Assembly (NCBI GenBank): GCA_017542475.1
Contig: JAFXXD010000018.1
Span: 1 to 48,799 of the forward strand
Direction: 5' to 3'
DNA from: Ruminococcus sp.
GTDB taxonomy: Bacteria; Bacillota; Clostridia; Oscillospirales; Ruminococcaceae
DNA: 48,799 nucleotides
The notes beneath the pieces were generated by a model, which was not told the origin of the DNA, ran no database searches, and saw only the letters and a list, made by a program, of their open reading frames with translations. Both the position numbers and the translations under genes were made by a program. Within the stretch, counting starts at the first letter, position 1. Every line of letters begins with the position of its first letter. Positions 15,244 to 23,946 of this stretch are shown piece after piece.

Positions 15244-16008
15244 ATGTATCGTAAACGTCTGGCGGCTGCCGTAACGGCGGCAATATGCCTCATATCCTGC
15301 GCTGCCTGCGGAAAGGGCGCCGAGCTCTCGGTCGATGAGAATGTCTCGGTCGTTACCGCTCCGACTGCGACCAATGCGGCGGGCGAAGCTGTTCTCTCTG
15401 TAGGCGACATCGTCGAGCCCGACGAGGACAGCGAGGAGTATGTCCTCGGAAGCTACCGCGTTGCGTCCGACGGCGTGAAGTTCTATTACGACGAGCCCAT
15501 CACCGAGGAGCTTATGTTCGCGATCGACACGTACTTCACCTGCTTCCAGAACAACGATTACGATACCTACGAGACACTGCTCTACCCCGACTACAAGGAG
15601 CGCTATTCTGCGTATTTGCAGGAAGAGTACGAGTATGACCTCAGACATTCGTTCGAGCTCAACGGTCAGAACCTGCGCACGATAATGCAGAGGGAGTGCG
15701 CCGAGGGCGACGAGGACGAGGATACCTCAAAATATACGGGAGATTTCACCATTACCCGCATAAAGGCGGAGGAGCCCGAGCTCGAAGAGGGCGAGACCAT
15801 CGAAGGTCTGCAAAAGAAGCTTTTTGAATTCTTCGATGAAGCCTTTGAAATGGATTATTACGAGTATGTCAAGGAGAATTCCGACGACATCGAGTATGTC
15901 TGCTTCTATATCTACGCACGCGGCGAGGACGGCGCGGAGCACCGCCTTATCAGCGGCTACGATATTGCCTTTGCCCTTGTGGACGGCAGATATTACGCTT
16001 TCGGCTAA
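15244..16008 (+). CDS. Predicted lipoprotein of unknown function
   Basis: A 254-residue protein with a signal peptide and the lipobox LISC (cysteine 19). The body contains IDTYFTCFQNNDYDTYETLL and YPDYKERYSAYLQEEY, a pattern of two or three helices followed by strands that recalls SnoaL/NTF2-like lipoproteins. The protein is very acidic (EGDEDEDTS and EPELEEGE). The following gene has a similar core (YFEALNNNDVQGVLDCYYP), so the two are probably paralogues. GAGGTG precedes ATG 15244. No function can be given. Confidence 0.75.
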   Translation: MYRKRLAAAVTAAICLISCAACGKGAELSVDENVSVVTAPTATNAAGEAVLSVGDIVEPDEDSEEYVLGSYRVASDGVKFYYDEPITEELMFAIDTYFTCFQNNDYDTYETLLYPDYKERYSAYLQEEYEYDLRHSFELNGQNLRTIMQRECAEGDEDEDTSKYTGDFTITRIKAEEPELEEGETIEGLQKKLFEFFDEAFEMDYYEYVKENSDDIEYVCFYIYARGEDGAEHRLISGYDIAFALVDGRYYAFG

Positions 16009-16023
16009 ACGGAGATGAACGCT

Positions 16024-16728
16024 ATGAAGAAAATATTTACGACAATTGCGGCGGCGGTGCTCGCGGGAGCTATGGCTACAGCCGTTTCATGCGGAGACAA
16101 GAGCAGCTCGTCATCATCGGGTGTCCGCATAGACGGCGGGGAAAACGCCCGAAAGAATATGACCGACGAGGAGTATCAGGCAGCATATGTCTCGGGCTTT
16201 GACCTCAAGCCCGACGAGGATGAGAACATCAGCATAATGATAAGCTTCGACCGCAGCTACTTCGGCGGCGATGATTCGGATTACAGCGAGATATACCTTA
16301 TCGACAGGTATTTTGAAGCGCTCAACAACAACGACGTGCAGGGCGTGCTCGACTGCTACTACCCCGGATATCTTGAAAGTCTGGGCTCGGGCGACAGCAC
16401 AGATACTCCCGAGTCATACGTCCAGAACTACCGTGACCAGCTTGCAAGTGCTCTCGTTGACAATTTCAAGTTTGAATTTCTTGACGTCTCGAACTGCCAG
16501 CTCAGCGGAGACAGCGAGGCGGATTCGTTCTTTGCGACTGACGACGGCGCACTGGAAAATGCTTTTGGCGCAGAGATACTGGATAAGGTATCCGACCGCA
16601 AGCTCGTTACAATAGGCGGCTATACTTATTTCACCGCCGACAGCGATTACGCCGAGCTGAACACCTTCTTCACCGAGGGCATCAAATTCTGCGTATACAC
16701 CATCGACGGAAAGCCCTATATCTTCTGA
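16024..16728 (+). CDS. Predicted lipoprotein, probable paralogue of the preceding gene
   Basis: A 234-residue protein with a signal peptide and lipobox AVSC (cysteine near residue 23), followed by a Ser-rich linker. The core has YLIDRYFEALNNND, CYYPGYLESL and a C-terminal VTIGGYTYF...KFCVYTIDGKPYIF strand set, matching the layout of the upstream lipoprotein. ATG 16024 is preferred over ATG 16015 because GGAG ends right at 16014, giving nine bases of spacing. It ends the three-gene lipoprotein cluster. Confidence 0.75.
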   Translation: MKKIFTTIAAAVLAGAMATAVSCGDKSSSSSSGVRIDGGENARKNMTDEEYQAAYVSGFDLKPDEDENISIMISFDRSYFGGDDSDYSEIYLIDRYFEALNNNDVQGVLDCYYPGYLESLGSGDSTDTPESYVQNYRDQLASALVDNFKFEFLDVSNCQLSGDSEADSFFATDDGALENAFGAEILDKVSDRKLVTIGGYTYFTADSDYAELNTFFTEGIKFCVYTIDGKPYIF

Positions 16729-16755
16729 TTGAAGAGCTCAGAGCTCAGAAAGCAC

Positions 16756-16783
16756 TTGACAAATGTTTTTTGCGTGATATAAT
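16756..16783 (+). promoter_or_regulatory. Orphan consensus promoter
   Basis: TTGACA (16756-16761) and TATAAT (16778-16783) are 16 bp apart, with TG before the -10 box. No gene follows, only a terminator about 50 bp downstream. Confidence 0.75.
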
Positions 16784-16789
16784 ATATAC

Positions 16790-16861
16790 AACCACAAAGG
16801 AAAGTATGTGCAAGGTTTCACTAAATGCGAAAAACCCGAGAGCTGCCACTCTCGGGTTTTT
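16790..16861 (+). ncRNA. Candidate small RNA between promoter and terminator
   Basis: The predicted transcript begins near 16790 and ends at the stem AAAAACCCGAGAG/CTCTCGGGTTTTT (16830-16861), so it is about 70 nt. It contains AAAGGAAAGTATG, a possible ribosome site and start, but a reading frame from it runs into the terminator. It may be a regulatory small RNA or a leader whose downstream part was replaced by the repeat at 16867. Confidence 0.4.
16830..16861 (+). terminator. Intrinsic terminator of the short transcript
   Basis: A 13-bp perfect stem with a six-base loop, with five T in the 3' arm. Confidence 0.82.
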
Positions 16862-16866
16862 GTTAT

Positions 16867-17058
16867 ATTATTGCTTCCCGCCGAAAGCAGACTATGCCAT
16901 TTATACAAAGTGAGCGAGCTTGCGAGCGGCAACGTAGATGGATTCCAAAGGGCTGTGCCCTTTGGCAGGGCCTGGGGCGGCGCTCCAGCGGGTCAAGGGC
17001 AGAGCCCTTGCGGATTGTCAAGGCAGAGCCTTGACAGGAGTCCAGAGGCATAGCCTAT
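16867..17058. repeat. Long dispersed repeat, copy 2
   Basis: It starts TTGCTTCCCGCCGAAAGCAG and contains GTGAGCGAGCTTGCGAGCGG, then several small perfect hairpins such as CCAAAGGGCTGTGCCCTTTGG and CAAGGCAGAGCCTTG. Copies 1 and 3 lie at 14314-14462 and 39114-39262. The outer frame is conserved, the hairpin stems differ. Confidence 0.7.
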
Positions 17059-17069
17059 GGTGTATATTA

Positions 17070-17096
17070 AAAAGCCCCGCAATGAGCGGGGCTTTT
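17070..17096 (-). terminator. Terminator of guaB
   Basis: On the minus strand AAGCCCCGC and GCGGGGCTT form a stem closed by TCATT, followed by T residues, two bases beyond the guaB stop. Confidence 0.88.
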
Positions 17097-17098
17097 GG

Positions 17099-18607
<1,509 letters not shown>

Positions 18608-18619
18608 TTATTAACTTTA

Positions 18620-18648
18620 ATGATACCAATTTTTTCTCTCCGTGTCAA
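18620..18648 (-). promoter_or_regulatory. Promoter of guaB
   Basis: On the minus strand TTGACA (18643-18648) and TATCAT (18620-18625) are 17 bp apart. Confidence 0.78.
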
Positions 18649-18720
18649 TACCCGAAGGGATAAAACGGATATAGAAAAATTATACGAAAATATGGTTTAA
18701 ATATGTTTATTCGTGTCACA

Positions 18721-19665
18721 TTAAAGTGAAGAATCGGACGTTGTGGAAAGGCGTGAATACTCGATGAGTATGCGCGAGGCGTCGTTGGCGTCGATGACGT
18801 TATCGGGCTTCATATCGCCGACCAGCCTCTGCCAGCGTGAGAATGTCAGCTCTGCTCCCGTAGAGGCACGCGAGTATTCGGTGAGGACGCTGGAGGCGTC
18901 CTTCGCGTCAACTCTGCCGTCCTTGTTGACGTCGCCCGCGAGGTAGTTGTCGGGGTCGAGGAAGTCGAAGCCGTACTCCTTGGCATACGTCTCGGCAGCG
19001 CTGCCGACTCTGCCGCCTATGATGAAGTCGTCCACCTGCGTCGAATACGAGGAGTGGGAGGCGCTCGTGTAGCCGAGGGCTGAATAGCCTATGCTGGTGA
19101 CTGTCTCGGGGATAAGGGTGTCGAGCTCGGGGCAGCCGTAGAAAGCCTCATTGCCTATCTTTGTGAGCTTGCTCGGGAGAGTTACCTCCTTCAGCGACGG
19201 GCACGAGAAGAAGCACTCGTCGGGTATCTCGGTCACGCCCTCGCCGACAGAGACGGTGAAGAGCTTGGTACAGCCCATAAACGAGCTGTATCCGAGACTT
19301 GTCACGTTATCGGGGATAACGACCTGAGTCATAGAGGTGCAGCCCGCAAATGCCGACTGACCGATATATTCGAGGGAATCGGGGAGGTAGATGAATTCGA
19401 GCTTGGTCTGCCCGAGGAAGGCGTTGTCGAATATGCCGATGACCCTGTGTCCGTCAATTTCGGCGGGCAGCGTGAAGGCTCCCGTAACCTCGGACACCTT
19501 CATTATCGTGATGCCTGCGGGGTCGGAGTCCTCGATGGTGTATGTGTATGTTACGCCGTCGATCTCCGCAGTCTGTTCCGAAGGGGCATCCTCGGCGTAT
19601 GCGGCTGCGGGGACTGCTCCGAGCATTAAAGCTCCCGAAAGCAGCGCTGTTACAAGCTTTTTCAT
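18721..19665 (-). CDS. Secreted leucine-rich-repeat protein with dockerin
   Basis: A 314-residue secreted protein. Residues 1-24 are a signal peptide. Residues 70-200 hold BspA-type repeats such as IGQSAFAGCTSM, LGYSSFMGCTKL and IGNEAFYGCPEL. Residues 244-306 form a dockerin with two clear calcium loops, DVNKDGRVDAKD and DMKPDNVIDAND, each followed by an xxLxEYSR helix. This dockerin is unlike those of the three glycosidases here, which have AILQSIANKDKY. It may add a binding or structural part to the cellulosome. GGGAGG precedes ATG 19665. The start lies only three bases after the amidohydrolase stop, so the two are cotranscribed. No clear terminator follows. Confidence 0.85.
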   Translation of the reverse strand: MKKLVTALLSGALMLGAVPAAAYAEDAPSEQTAEIDGVTYTYTIEDSDPAGITIMKVSEVTGAFTLPAEIDGHRVIGIFDNAFLGQTKLEFIYLPDSLEYIGQSAFAGCTSMTQVVIPDNVTSLGYSSFMGCTKLFTVSVGEGVTEIPDECFFSCPSLKEVTLPSKLTKIGNEAFYGCPELDTLIPETVTSIGYSALGYTSASHSSYSTQVDDFIIGGRVGSAAETYAKEYGFDFLDPDNYLAGDVNKDGRVDAKDASSVLTEYSRASTGAELTFSRWQRLVGDMKPDNVIDANDASRILIEYSRLSTTSDSSL

Positions 19666-19668
19666 ATG

Positions 19669-20838
19669 TTATACCTCCCTGCGTATGATGTTTCCGTTTA
19701 TCATTACGAGCACGGGCTCGCTCATCAGTCCGAGCGGGTCGTCGCCCCTGCGGTAGAGCTGTATATCGGCGTCCTTGCCGACTGCGAGACTGCCGACGCT
19801 CTCCTCTGTGCCGAGTATCTCCGCGGGCGCGATGGTCAGCGCACGGAGCGCCTCCATACGGTCGAGCCCGCCCTTGACGGTCGCCTGCGCCGAGAGCGGC
19901 AGGTACTGTATCGGGATAACGGTGTGGTCGGTGCAAATCGCTATCTTTACGCCGTTTTCCGCGAGGACTGCAGCGTTTCTGAGCTCCTGCCCGCGCATCT
20001 CGGGCTTGCAGCGGTCGCATATTATCGGACCGCATATCACGGGCAGCTTCTCCTCGGCGATGATGTCGGCTATCCTGTAGCCCTCGGTGCCGTGGATAAT
20101 GACCGTATCGAGCGAGAACTCCTTGGCTATCCTCATCGCGGTGCAGATGTCGTCCGCACGGTGGCAGTGGAAGAAAGCCTTCTGCTTGCGGTCGAGCAGC
20201 GGCATCAGAGCCTCGAATTTCGCGTCGTACTCGGGCGGGTCGCAGTTCTCGTTGTCGGAGTAGTAGCTGTCCATATCGTGGGCATAGCGGCGGGCTTTGT
20301 AGAGCCCCTCGCGTATCAGCGCGACCGTAGCCATGCGCGTTACGGGAGTATCGTCCTTGTCGTTGTAGACGCGCTTGGGGTTCTCGCCGAGCGCGAATTT
20401 CATACCCGCGTTCGCTATGAGCATATCGTCCACGCGTCTGCCCGCGGTCTTTATCACGCAAATCTCGCCTCCGCAGGCGTTGGCGCTTCCGGGGCAGACA
20501 GCTGCCGCGGTAACTCCGCGCATACGAGCCTCCTCGAAGCAGCGGTCGAAGGGATTGATACCGTCGAGAGCCCTCATCTGCGGCGTGAACGGGTCGGTCG
20601 TTTCGTTGCAGTCGTCGCCCTCGAAGTCGAGCCCGTCCTCGATAATGCCGAGGTGGGTGTGGGCGTCGATGAAGCCTGGGAGCAGCGTGCCTCCCTGCGC
20701 GTCTATATCGTCGGCGGAGACGTTTTCGGGCGTGCCGCTCCCGAGGGCGACTATCCTGCCGTCCAAGAGCTCTATCCAGCCGTTTTCGATGACCCCGTCC
20801 TCGTCCATGGTGTATATCTCAGCGTTGTATATCTTCAT
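19669..20838 (-). CDS. Amidohydrolase family protein (imidazolonepropionase-like)
   Basis: A 389-residue metal-dependent hydrolase of the amidohydrolase superfamily. The barrel carries HTH at 60-62 in GFIDAHTHLG, the later FHCHR, VIIHGTEGY and ICTDHTVIP, which supply metal ligands and the catalytic Asp. The C-terminal VGSLAVGKDADIQLY segment is typical of the small composite beta domain. The substrate is unknown; imidazolonepropionase-like and dipeptidase-like members have the same motifs. It lies 13 bp after aroK and just before the LRR-dockerin gene in a minus-strand operon. Confidence 0.85.
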   Translation of the reverse strand: MKIYNAEIYTMDEDGVIENGWIELLDGRIVALGSGTPENVSADDIDAQGGTLLPGFIDAHTHLGIIEDGLDFEGDDCNETTDPFTPQMRALDGINPFDRCFEEARMRGVTAAAVCPGSANACGGEICVIKTAGRRVDDMLIANAGMKFALGENPKRVYNDKDDTPVTRMATVALIREGLYKARRYAHDMDSYYSDNENCDPPEYDAKFEALMPLLDRKQKAFFHCHRADDICTAMRIAKEFSLDTVIIHGTEGYRIADIIAEEKLPVICGPIICDRCKPEMRGQELRNAAVLAENGVKIAICTDHTVIPIQYLPLSAQATVKGGLDRMEALRALTIAPAEILGTEESVGSLAVGKDADIQLYRRGDDPLGLMSEPVLVMINGNIIRREV

Positions 20839-20851
20839 ATAAGCGCCCTTT

Positions 20852-21352
20852 CTACCGCAGTTTCTTCACGGATTCGACTATCCTCTCAGCCGTTTCTATC
20901 GGACTTCCGCCGCAGTCTATATGCACGTCGGAGTGTGCGGCGTACAGCACGCGGCGCTTGTCGAAGCGCTCGCGGAGCTCCTCCTTGGTCGAGGAAGCCG
21001 CTATCGGGCGGTTTTTGTCGTTGCATATGCGCTCGTAGCAGGTCTCGAAGTCGGCGTCGAGGAAGACGACCACGCCCGCCTCGGAGGCAGCCTTGGCGGT
21101 GTCGGGATTGAGCATTGCGCCGCCTCCGCAGGCGACAACCGCCTTCTTTCCGCAGACGCCCTTCACGATATTCGCCTCGACCTCGCGGAAGTAGGGCTCG
21201 CCCTTCTGAGCGAATATATCGGGAATGGACATCTTCTGGTCTTCAACTATGAGGTCATCGGTGTCGCAGAAGCCGCAGCCGAGCTTTTTCGCCGCGAGCC
21301 TGCCGACGGTCGTCTTGCCGCAGCCCATAAAGCCGCAAAGAAATACAGTCAT
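20852..21352 (-). CDS. aroK: Shikimate kinase
   Basis: A 166-residue kinase that phosphorylates shikimate with ATP in the aromatic amino acid pathway. The P-loop GFMGCGKTTVG spans 7-17, the shikimate-binding DTDD follows at 31-34, and the GGGAM segment and the R-rich lid with DKNRPIAA are present. AAGGAG precedes ATG 21352. It is followed by the amidohydrolase after 13 bp. Confidence 0.94.
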   Translation of the reverse strand: MTVFLCGFMGCGKTTVGRLAAKKLGCGFCDTDDLIVEDQKMSIPDIFAQKGEPYFREVEANIVKGVCGKKAVVACGGGAMLNPDTAKAASEAGVVVFLDADFETCYERICNDKNRPIAASSTKEELRERFDKRRVLYAAHSDVHIDCGGSPIETAERIVESVKKLR

Positions 21353-21384
21353 ATTTTACTCCTTATTACGAAGCCGTCAGAAAT

Positions 21385-21472
21385 TGTTTACAGCCTTTAG
21401 CTTTTAGCCGTTAGCCGTTAGCTATCGGTATCGCCTTTAGCTAAAGGCTAATGGCTAATGGCTAACGGCTTT
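21385..21472. repeat. Heptamer repeat tract forming a hairpin
   Basis: The tract holds TTAGCCGTTAGCCGTTAGC on the left and GGCTAATGGCTAATGGCTAA on the right, so the two halves can fold on each other. It separates aroE from aroK. Related tracts occur at 14234, 26592, 27540, 41431, 41595 and 45451. Confidence 0.75.
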
Positions 21473-21474
21473 TA

Positions 21475-22311
21475 TTATTTATTCATTGAATTTACGTGCT
21501 CTTCCACATCGAGCACTATCTTCGCTATGTCCTCGGTGTTGAATTCGCCGCCGTACCAGTATTCGTGAGCCTTAACCGCCTGATACACGAGCATTGAAGC
21601 TCCGCCGACAGCGGTCTTGCCGAGAGCGCGGGCTTTTTTCATCAGCAGAGTCTCGGTGGGGTTGTAGATGACGTCGAAGAAGCTGCCGCAATCCGCGATG
21701 AGCTCGTCGGAAACCGCGCAGTTCTCGGTCTTGGGGTACATTCCCACGGGAGTGGCGTTTATCAGCAGGTCGAAGCTGCCGCTGACCTCGCTGACGAGGG
21801 ATATCTTCACATTCGCATTGCTGCACTTCGCGAGTATCTCCGCCATAACGAGCTGGGCGTTCCTGATATCCTGCGGGATAACGGCGATCGTGAGCTCCGC
21901 ACCGTGCAGAGCCGCCTCAATGGCTATCATTCTGCCGACTCCGCCGCAGCCCACGAGCAGCACCTTCCCGCCGAGGGGGAGCGCCTCCGCCGAGCGCAGG
22001 AAGCCGTCGCAGTCGGTGTTGTAGCCGACGAAGCGTCCGCCGCTGCTGCTTATGCAGTTCACGGAATTGTAGCGCTGAGCGCTCTCGCTGAGCTCGTCCG
22101 TGAAGGGGATTATCGCCGTCTTATGAGGGATAGTGATGTTGAAGCCGCGGAGCTCCTTCAGCTTGCCGATACGCGAGGAAAGCTCCTCGGGAGCTATGTC
22201 TATGAGCTCGTAGCTGTAGTCGGATATGCCGCTGAGAGCGAACAGCTTCTCGTGTATGAGCGGCGACATAGAGTGCCCGAGCGGGTGTCCGATAAGTCCG
22301 TATTTATCCAT
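21475..22311 (-). CDS. aroE: Shikimate dehydrogenase
   Basis: A 278-residue NADP-dependent enzyme reducing 3-dehydroshikimate to shikimate. The N-terminal substrate domain has GHPLGHSMSP and the catalytic Lys64 in NITIPHK; NTDCDG supplies the paired Asp. The nucleotide domain has LLVGCGGVGRM. The C-terminal end reads GGASMLVYQAVKAHEYWYG, as in the family. The start overlaps the end of fabD by 8 bp, which shows translational coupling. Confidence 0.95.
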   Translation of the reverse strand: MDKYGLIGHPLGHSMSPLIHEKLFALSGISDYSYELIDIAPEELSSRIGKLKELRGFNITIPHKTAIIPFTDELSESAQRYNSVNCISSSGGRFVGYNTDCDGFLRSAEALPLGGKVLLVGCGGVGRMIAIEAALHGAELTIAVIPQDIRNAQLVMAEILAKCSNANVKISLVSEVSGSFDLLINATPVGMYPKTENCAVSDELIADCGSFFDVIYNPTETLLMKKARALGKTAVGGASMLVYQAVKAHEYWYGGEFNTEDIAKIVLDVEEHVNSMNK

Positions 22312-23239
22312 ATATTTCCTCCGCCTTTTCGAGAGTTTCGTGGTTTTCGATGTTGAACGCCCTCACGTCGGGGAGCGTCTTCTTTACAAGTCCCGTCAGC
22401 GTCTTGCCCGGTCCGAACTCGACGAAGGTGTCAGCTCCGTCAGCCTGCATAGCGGCGAGCTCGGAGGTAAAGCGTACGGGCGATACGATATGCTTTGCGA
22501 GAAGCGACGGCATATCGCTGAAATCTGTCAGCTCGCCGCCTGTCACGTTCGAGTAATACTTCACGTGCGGAGCCTTGAACGTTATCTGCTTTGCCGCCTC
22601 GTAGAACTTGTCGGCGGCGGACTGCATCAGCTTCGAGTGGAAGGCTCCCGCAACATTGAGGCGGACAACTCGTGCCTTCATTTCGGCGAAAACCGCGCTC
22701 ACCTCGTCGATACCCTCGGGAGTTCCCGCGATGACGGTCTGCATTGGGGAGTTGTAATTCACCGCCGCAACGTAATTTTTCGCGTTGTTGCAGACCTCCT
22801 CTATCTTCTCGGGGGCAAGCTTCATAACTGCCGCCATAGCGCCCTTGTTCTCGCGGGCGGCTTCGTCCATAGCCTCGGCACGCGCCTTTATCAGGCGGAA
22901 GATGTCCTCGAGGGATACCATGCCCGACATCGTCAGCGCGGCGTATTCGCCGAGCGAGTGTCCCGCAACTCCGTCAAAGCGGAAGGGGATACCCGCCTTG
23001 TGTACGCGGCTTATCGCCGCAGAATTGCATACGAGCGAGGTCAGCAGCACCGCGGGCTGAGCGTTTATGGTCTGCGCAAGCTCCTCGGGAGTGCTCTCGA
23101 AGCAGACCTTGCGCATATCGCGTCCGAGCACGTCGGAGGCGATGTCGTAGAGCTCGCCCGTGTGAGGGTAAGCCGTGAGGATATCATTTCCCATATTTGG
23201 GTACTGGGAGCCCTGTCCCGAAAAGAGTGAAATTATCAT
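22304..23239 (-). CDS. fabD: Malonyl-CoA:ACP transacylase
   Basis: A 311-residue enzyme that moves malonyl from CoA to acyl carrier protein for fatty acid elongation. FSGQGSQYPNMG at the N-terminus, Ser95 in GHSLGEYAAL, and the later GAFHSKLM that supplies the catalytic His are diagnostic. AGAAAGGAAA precedes ATG 23239. Although the rest of the fatty acid genes start 700 bp away on the other strand, fabD runs the other way and is coupled to aroE. Confidence 0.96.
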   Translation of the reverse strand: MIISLFSGQGSQYPNMGNDILTAYPHTGELYDIASDVLGRDMRKVCFESTPEELAQTINAQPAVLLTSLVCNSAAISRVHKAGIPFRFDGVAGHSLGEYAALTMSGMVSLEDIFRLIKARAEAMDEAARENKGAMAAVMKLAPEKIEEVCNNAKNYVAAVNYNSPMQTVIAGTPEGIDEVSAVFAEMKARVVRLNVAGAFHSKLMQSAADKFYEAAKQITFKAPHVKYYSNVTGGELTDFSDMPSLLAKHIVSPVRFTSELAAMQADGADTFVEFGPGKTLTGLVKKTLPDVRAFNIENHETLEKAEEIYG

Positions 23240-23370
23240 GCAGTTGGTTTCCTTTCTGTTGATTTTTACCGATTATCACAAGTTGTATTTGTGAAAAATG
23301 ACGATATCTCCTTTTCAGCAAAGCAAAGGGTTAAAATATCGTTGAAAAATTTTCGGAAATGATTTATAAT

Positions 23371-23666
23371 AAATGTGTGTGCAATAACCGCCGTCGGGCG
23401 GTTATTGCCCCGAACTTCGTTCGGGGAGCGCAAATTCTTAAAAGAATAAGGGATTTGCGCATCACATTTCTTGATGTCAAGCTCATTTTGCCCTAAAGGG
23501 CAAAACAAAGTGCAAGAAAAATCGTAAAAAAAGTGTTTTTCTTGCGCTTTGACAACTAAAAATTGGCTTTTAAAAGCTATATAAAGCCAATTTTTAGTTG
23601 TTGAGCAGACATTAATATATATTGTATACTGCTATGACTATATCCGCATAACAGTATAGATATAAT
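23371..23666. other. Cluster of consecutive hairpins in a gene-free region
   Basis: Seven inverted repeats follow one another. They are GCAATAACCGCC/GGCGGTTATTGC, CCCCGAAC/GTTCGGGG, and GCGCAAAT/ATTTGCGC, these three enclosed by AAATGTG/CACATTT. Next come TTTTGCCC/GGGCAAAA, then CAAAGTGCAAGAAAAA with TTTTTCTTGCGCTTTG, the 19-bp pair ACAACTAAAAATTGGCTTT with AAAGCCAATTTTTAGTTGT, and ATACTGCTATG/CATAACAGTAT. A TATAAT lies at 23661-23666. None has a T run directly after it, so they are not ordinary terminators. It may be a structured RNA or a mobile-element remnant. Confidence 0.6.
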
Positions 23667-23697
23667 ATAACACATTATTATTGAAATTGCAAGTATT

Positions 23698-23722
23698 GAG
23701 AGCTCAGAGCTCAGAGCTCAGA
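23698..23722. repeat. GAGCTCA tandem tract
   Basis: GAGCTCA is repeated three times with an 8-bp period (GAGCTCA-G). Shorter copies stand just after the stop codons near 14219, 16734, 39055, 43308 and 45223. Confidence 0.7.
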
Positions 23723-23731
23723 AATTACAAT

Positions 23732-23788
23732 TGTAACCGATAAAGTTACATTTAGTACATTGGCAGAACGGCATAGATGTGATAAAGT
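23732..23788 (+). promoter_or_regulatory. Probable promoter and operator of the fatty acid operon
   Basis: TTGGCA (23760-23765) and TAAAGT (23783-23788) are 17 bp apart. Just upstream TGTAAC and GTTACA (23732-23750) are inverted around seven bases, and TTTAGTAC lies between them and the -35 box. This could be a site for a fatty-acid regulator, but it does not match a known consensus in full. Confidence 0.4.
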
Positions 23789-23829
23789 GGAGTTAGTCCG
23801 CAAATTGTACCGTGCGGAGGTGAACTATC

Positions 23830-23898
23830 GTAGGGGCTGCCTTTGGCAGTCCGACGGATTCACCGACCTGCGGACGCCCGAAGGGCGCCCCTACGGTA
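23830..23898. repeat. TGTAGGGG paired-hairpin element in the fabH leader
   Basis: The outer ends GTAGGGGC and GCCCCTAC are inverted. Inside lie two hairpins, CTGCCTTTGGCAG and GGACGCCCGAAGGGCGCCC, separated by about ten bases. Confidence 0.75.
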
Positions 23899-23946
23899 GT
23901 TACGGATACTCGTTAATATAGTTCCACATACAAAAGGAGACAAAAT

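Noticed and set aside
14314-17058. Insertion sequence
   Set aside because: No transposase frame or terminal repeats with target duplication were found; the elements are under 200 bp and non-coding.
23371-23602. Series of intrinsic terminators
   Set aside because: None of the stems is followed by a T run on either strand in the right place.
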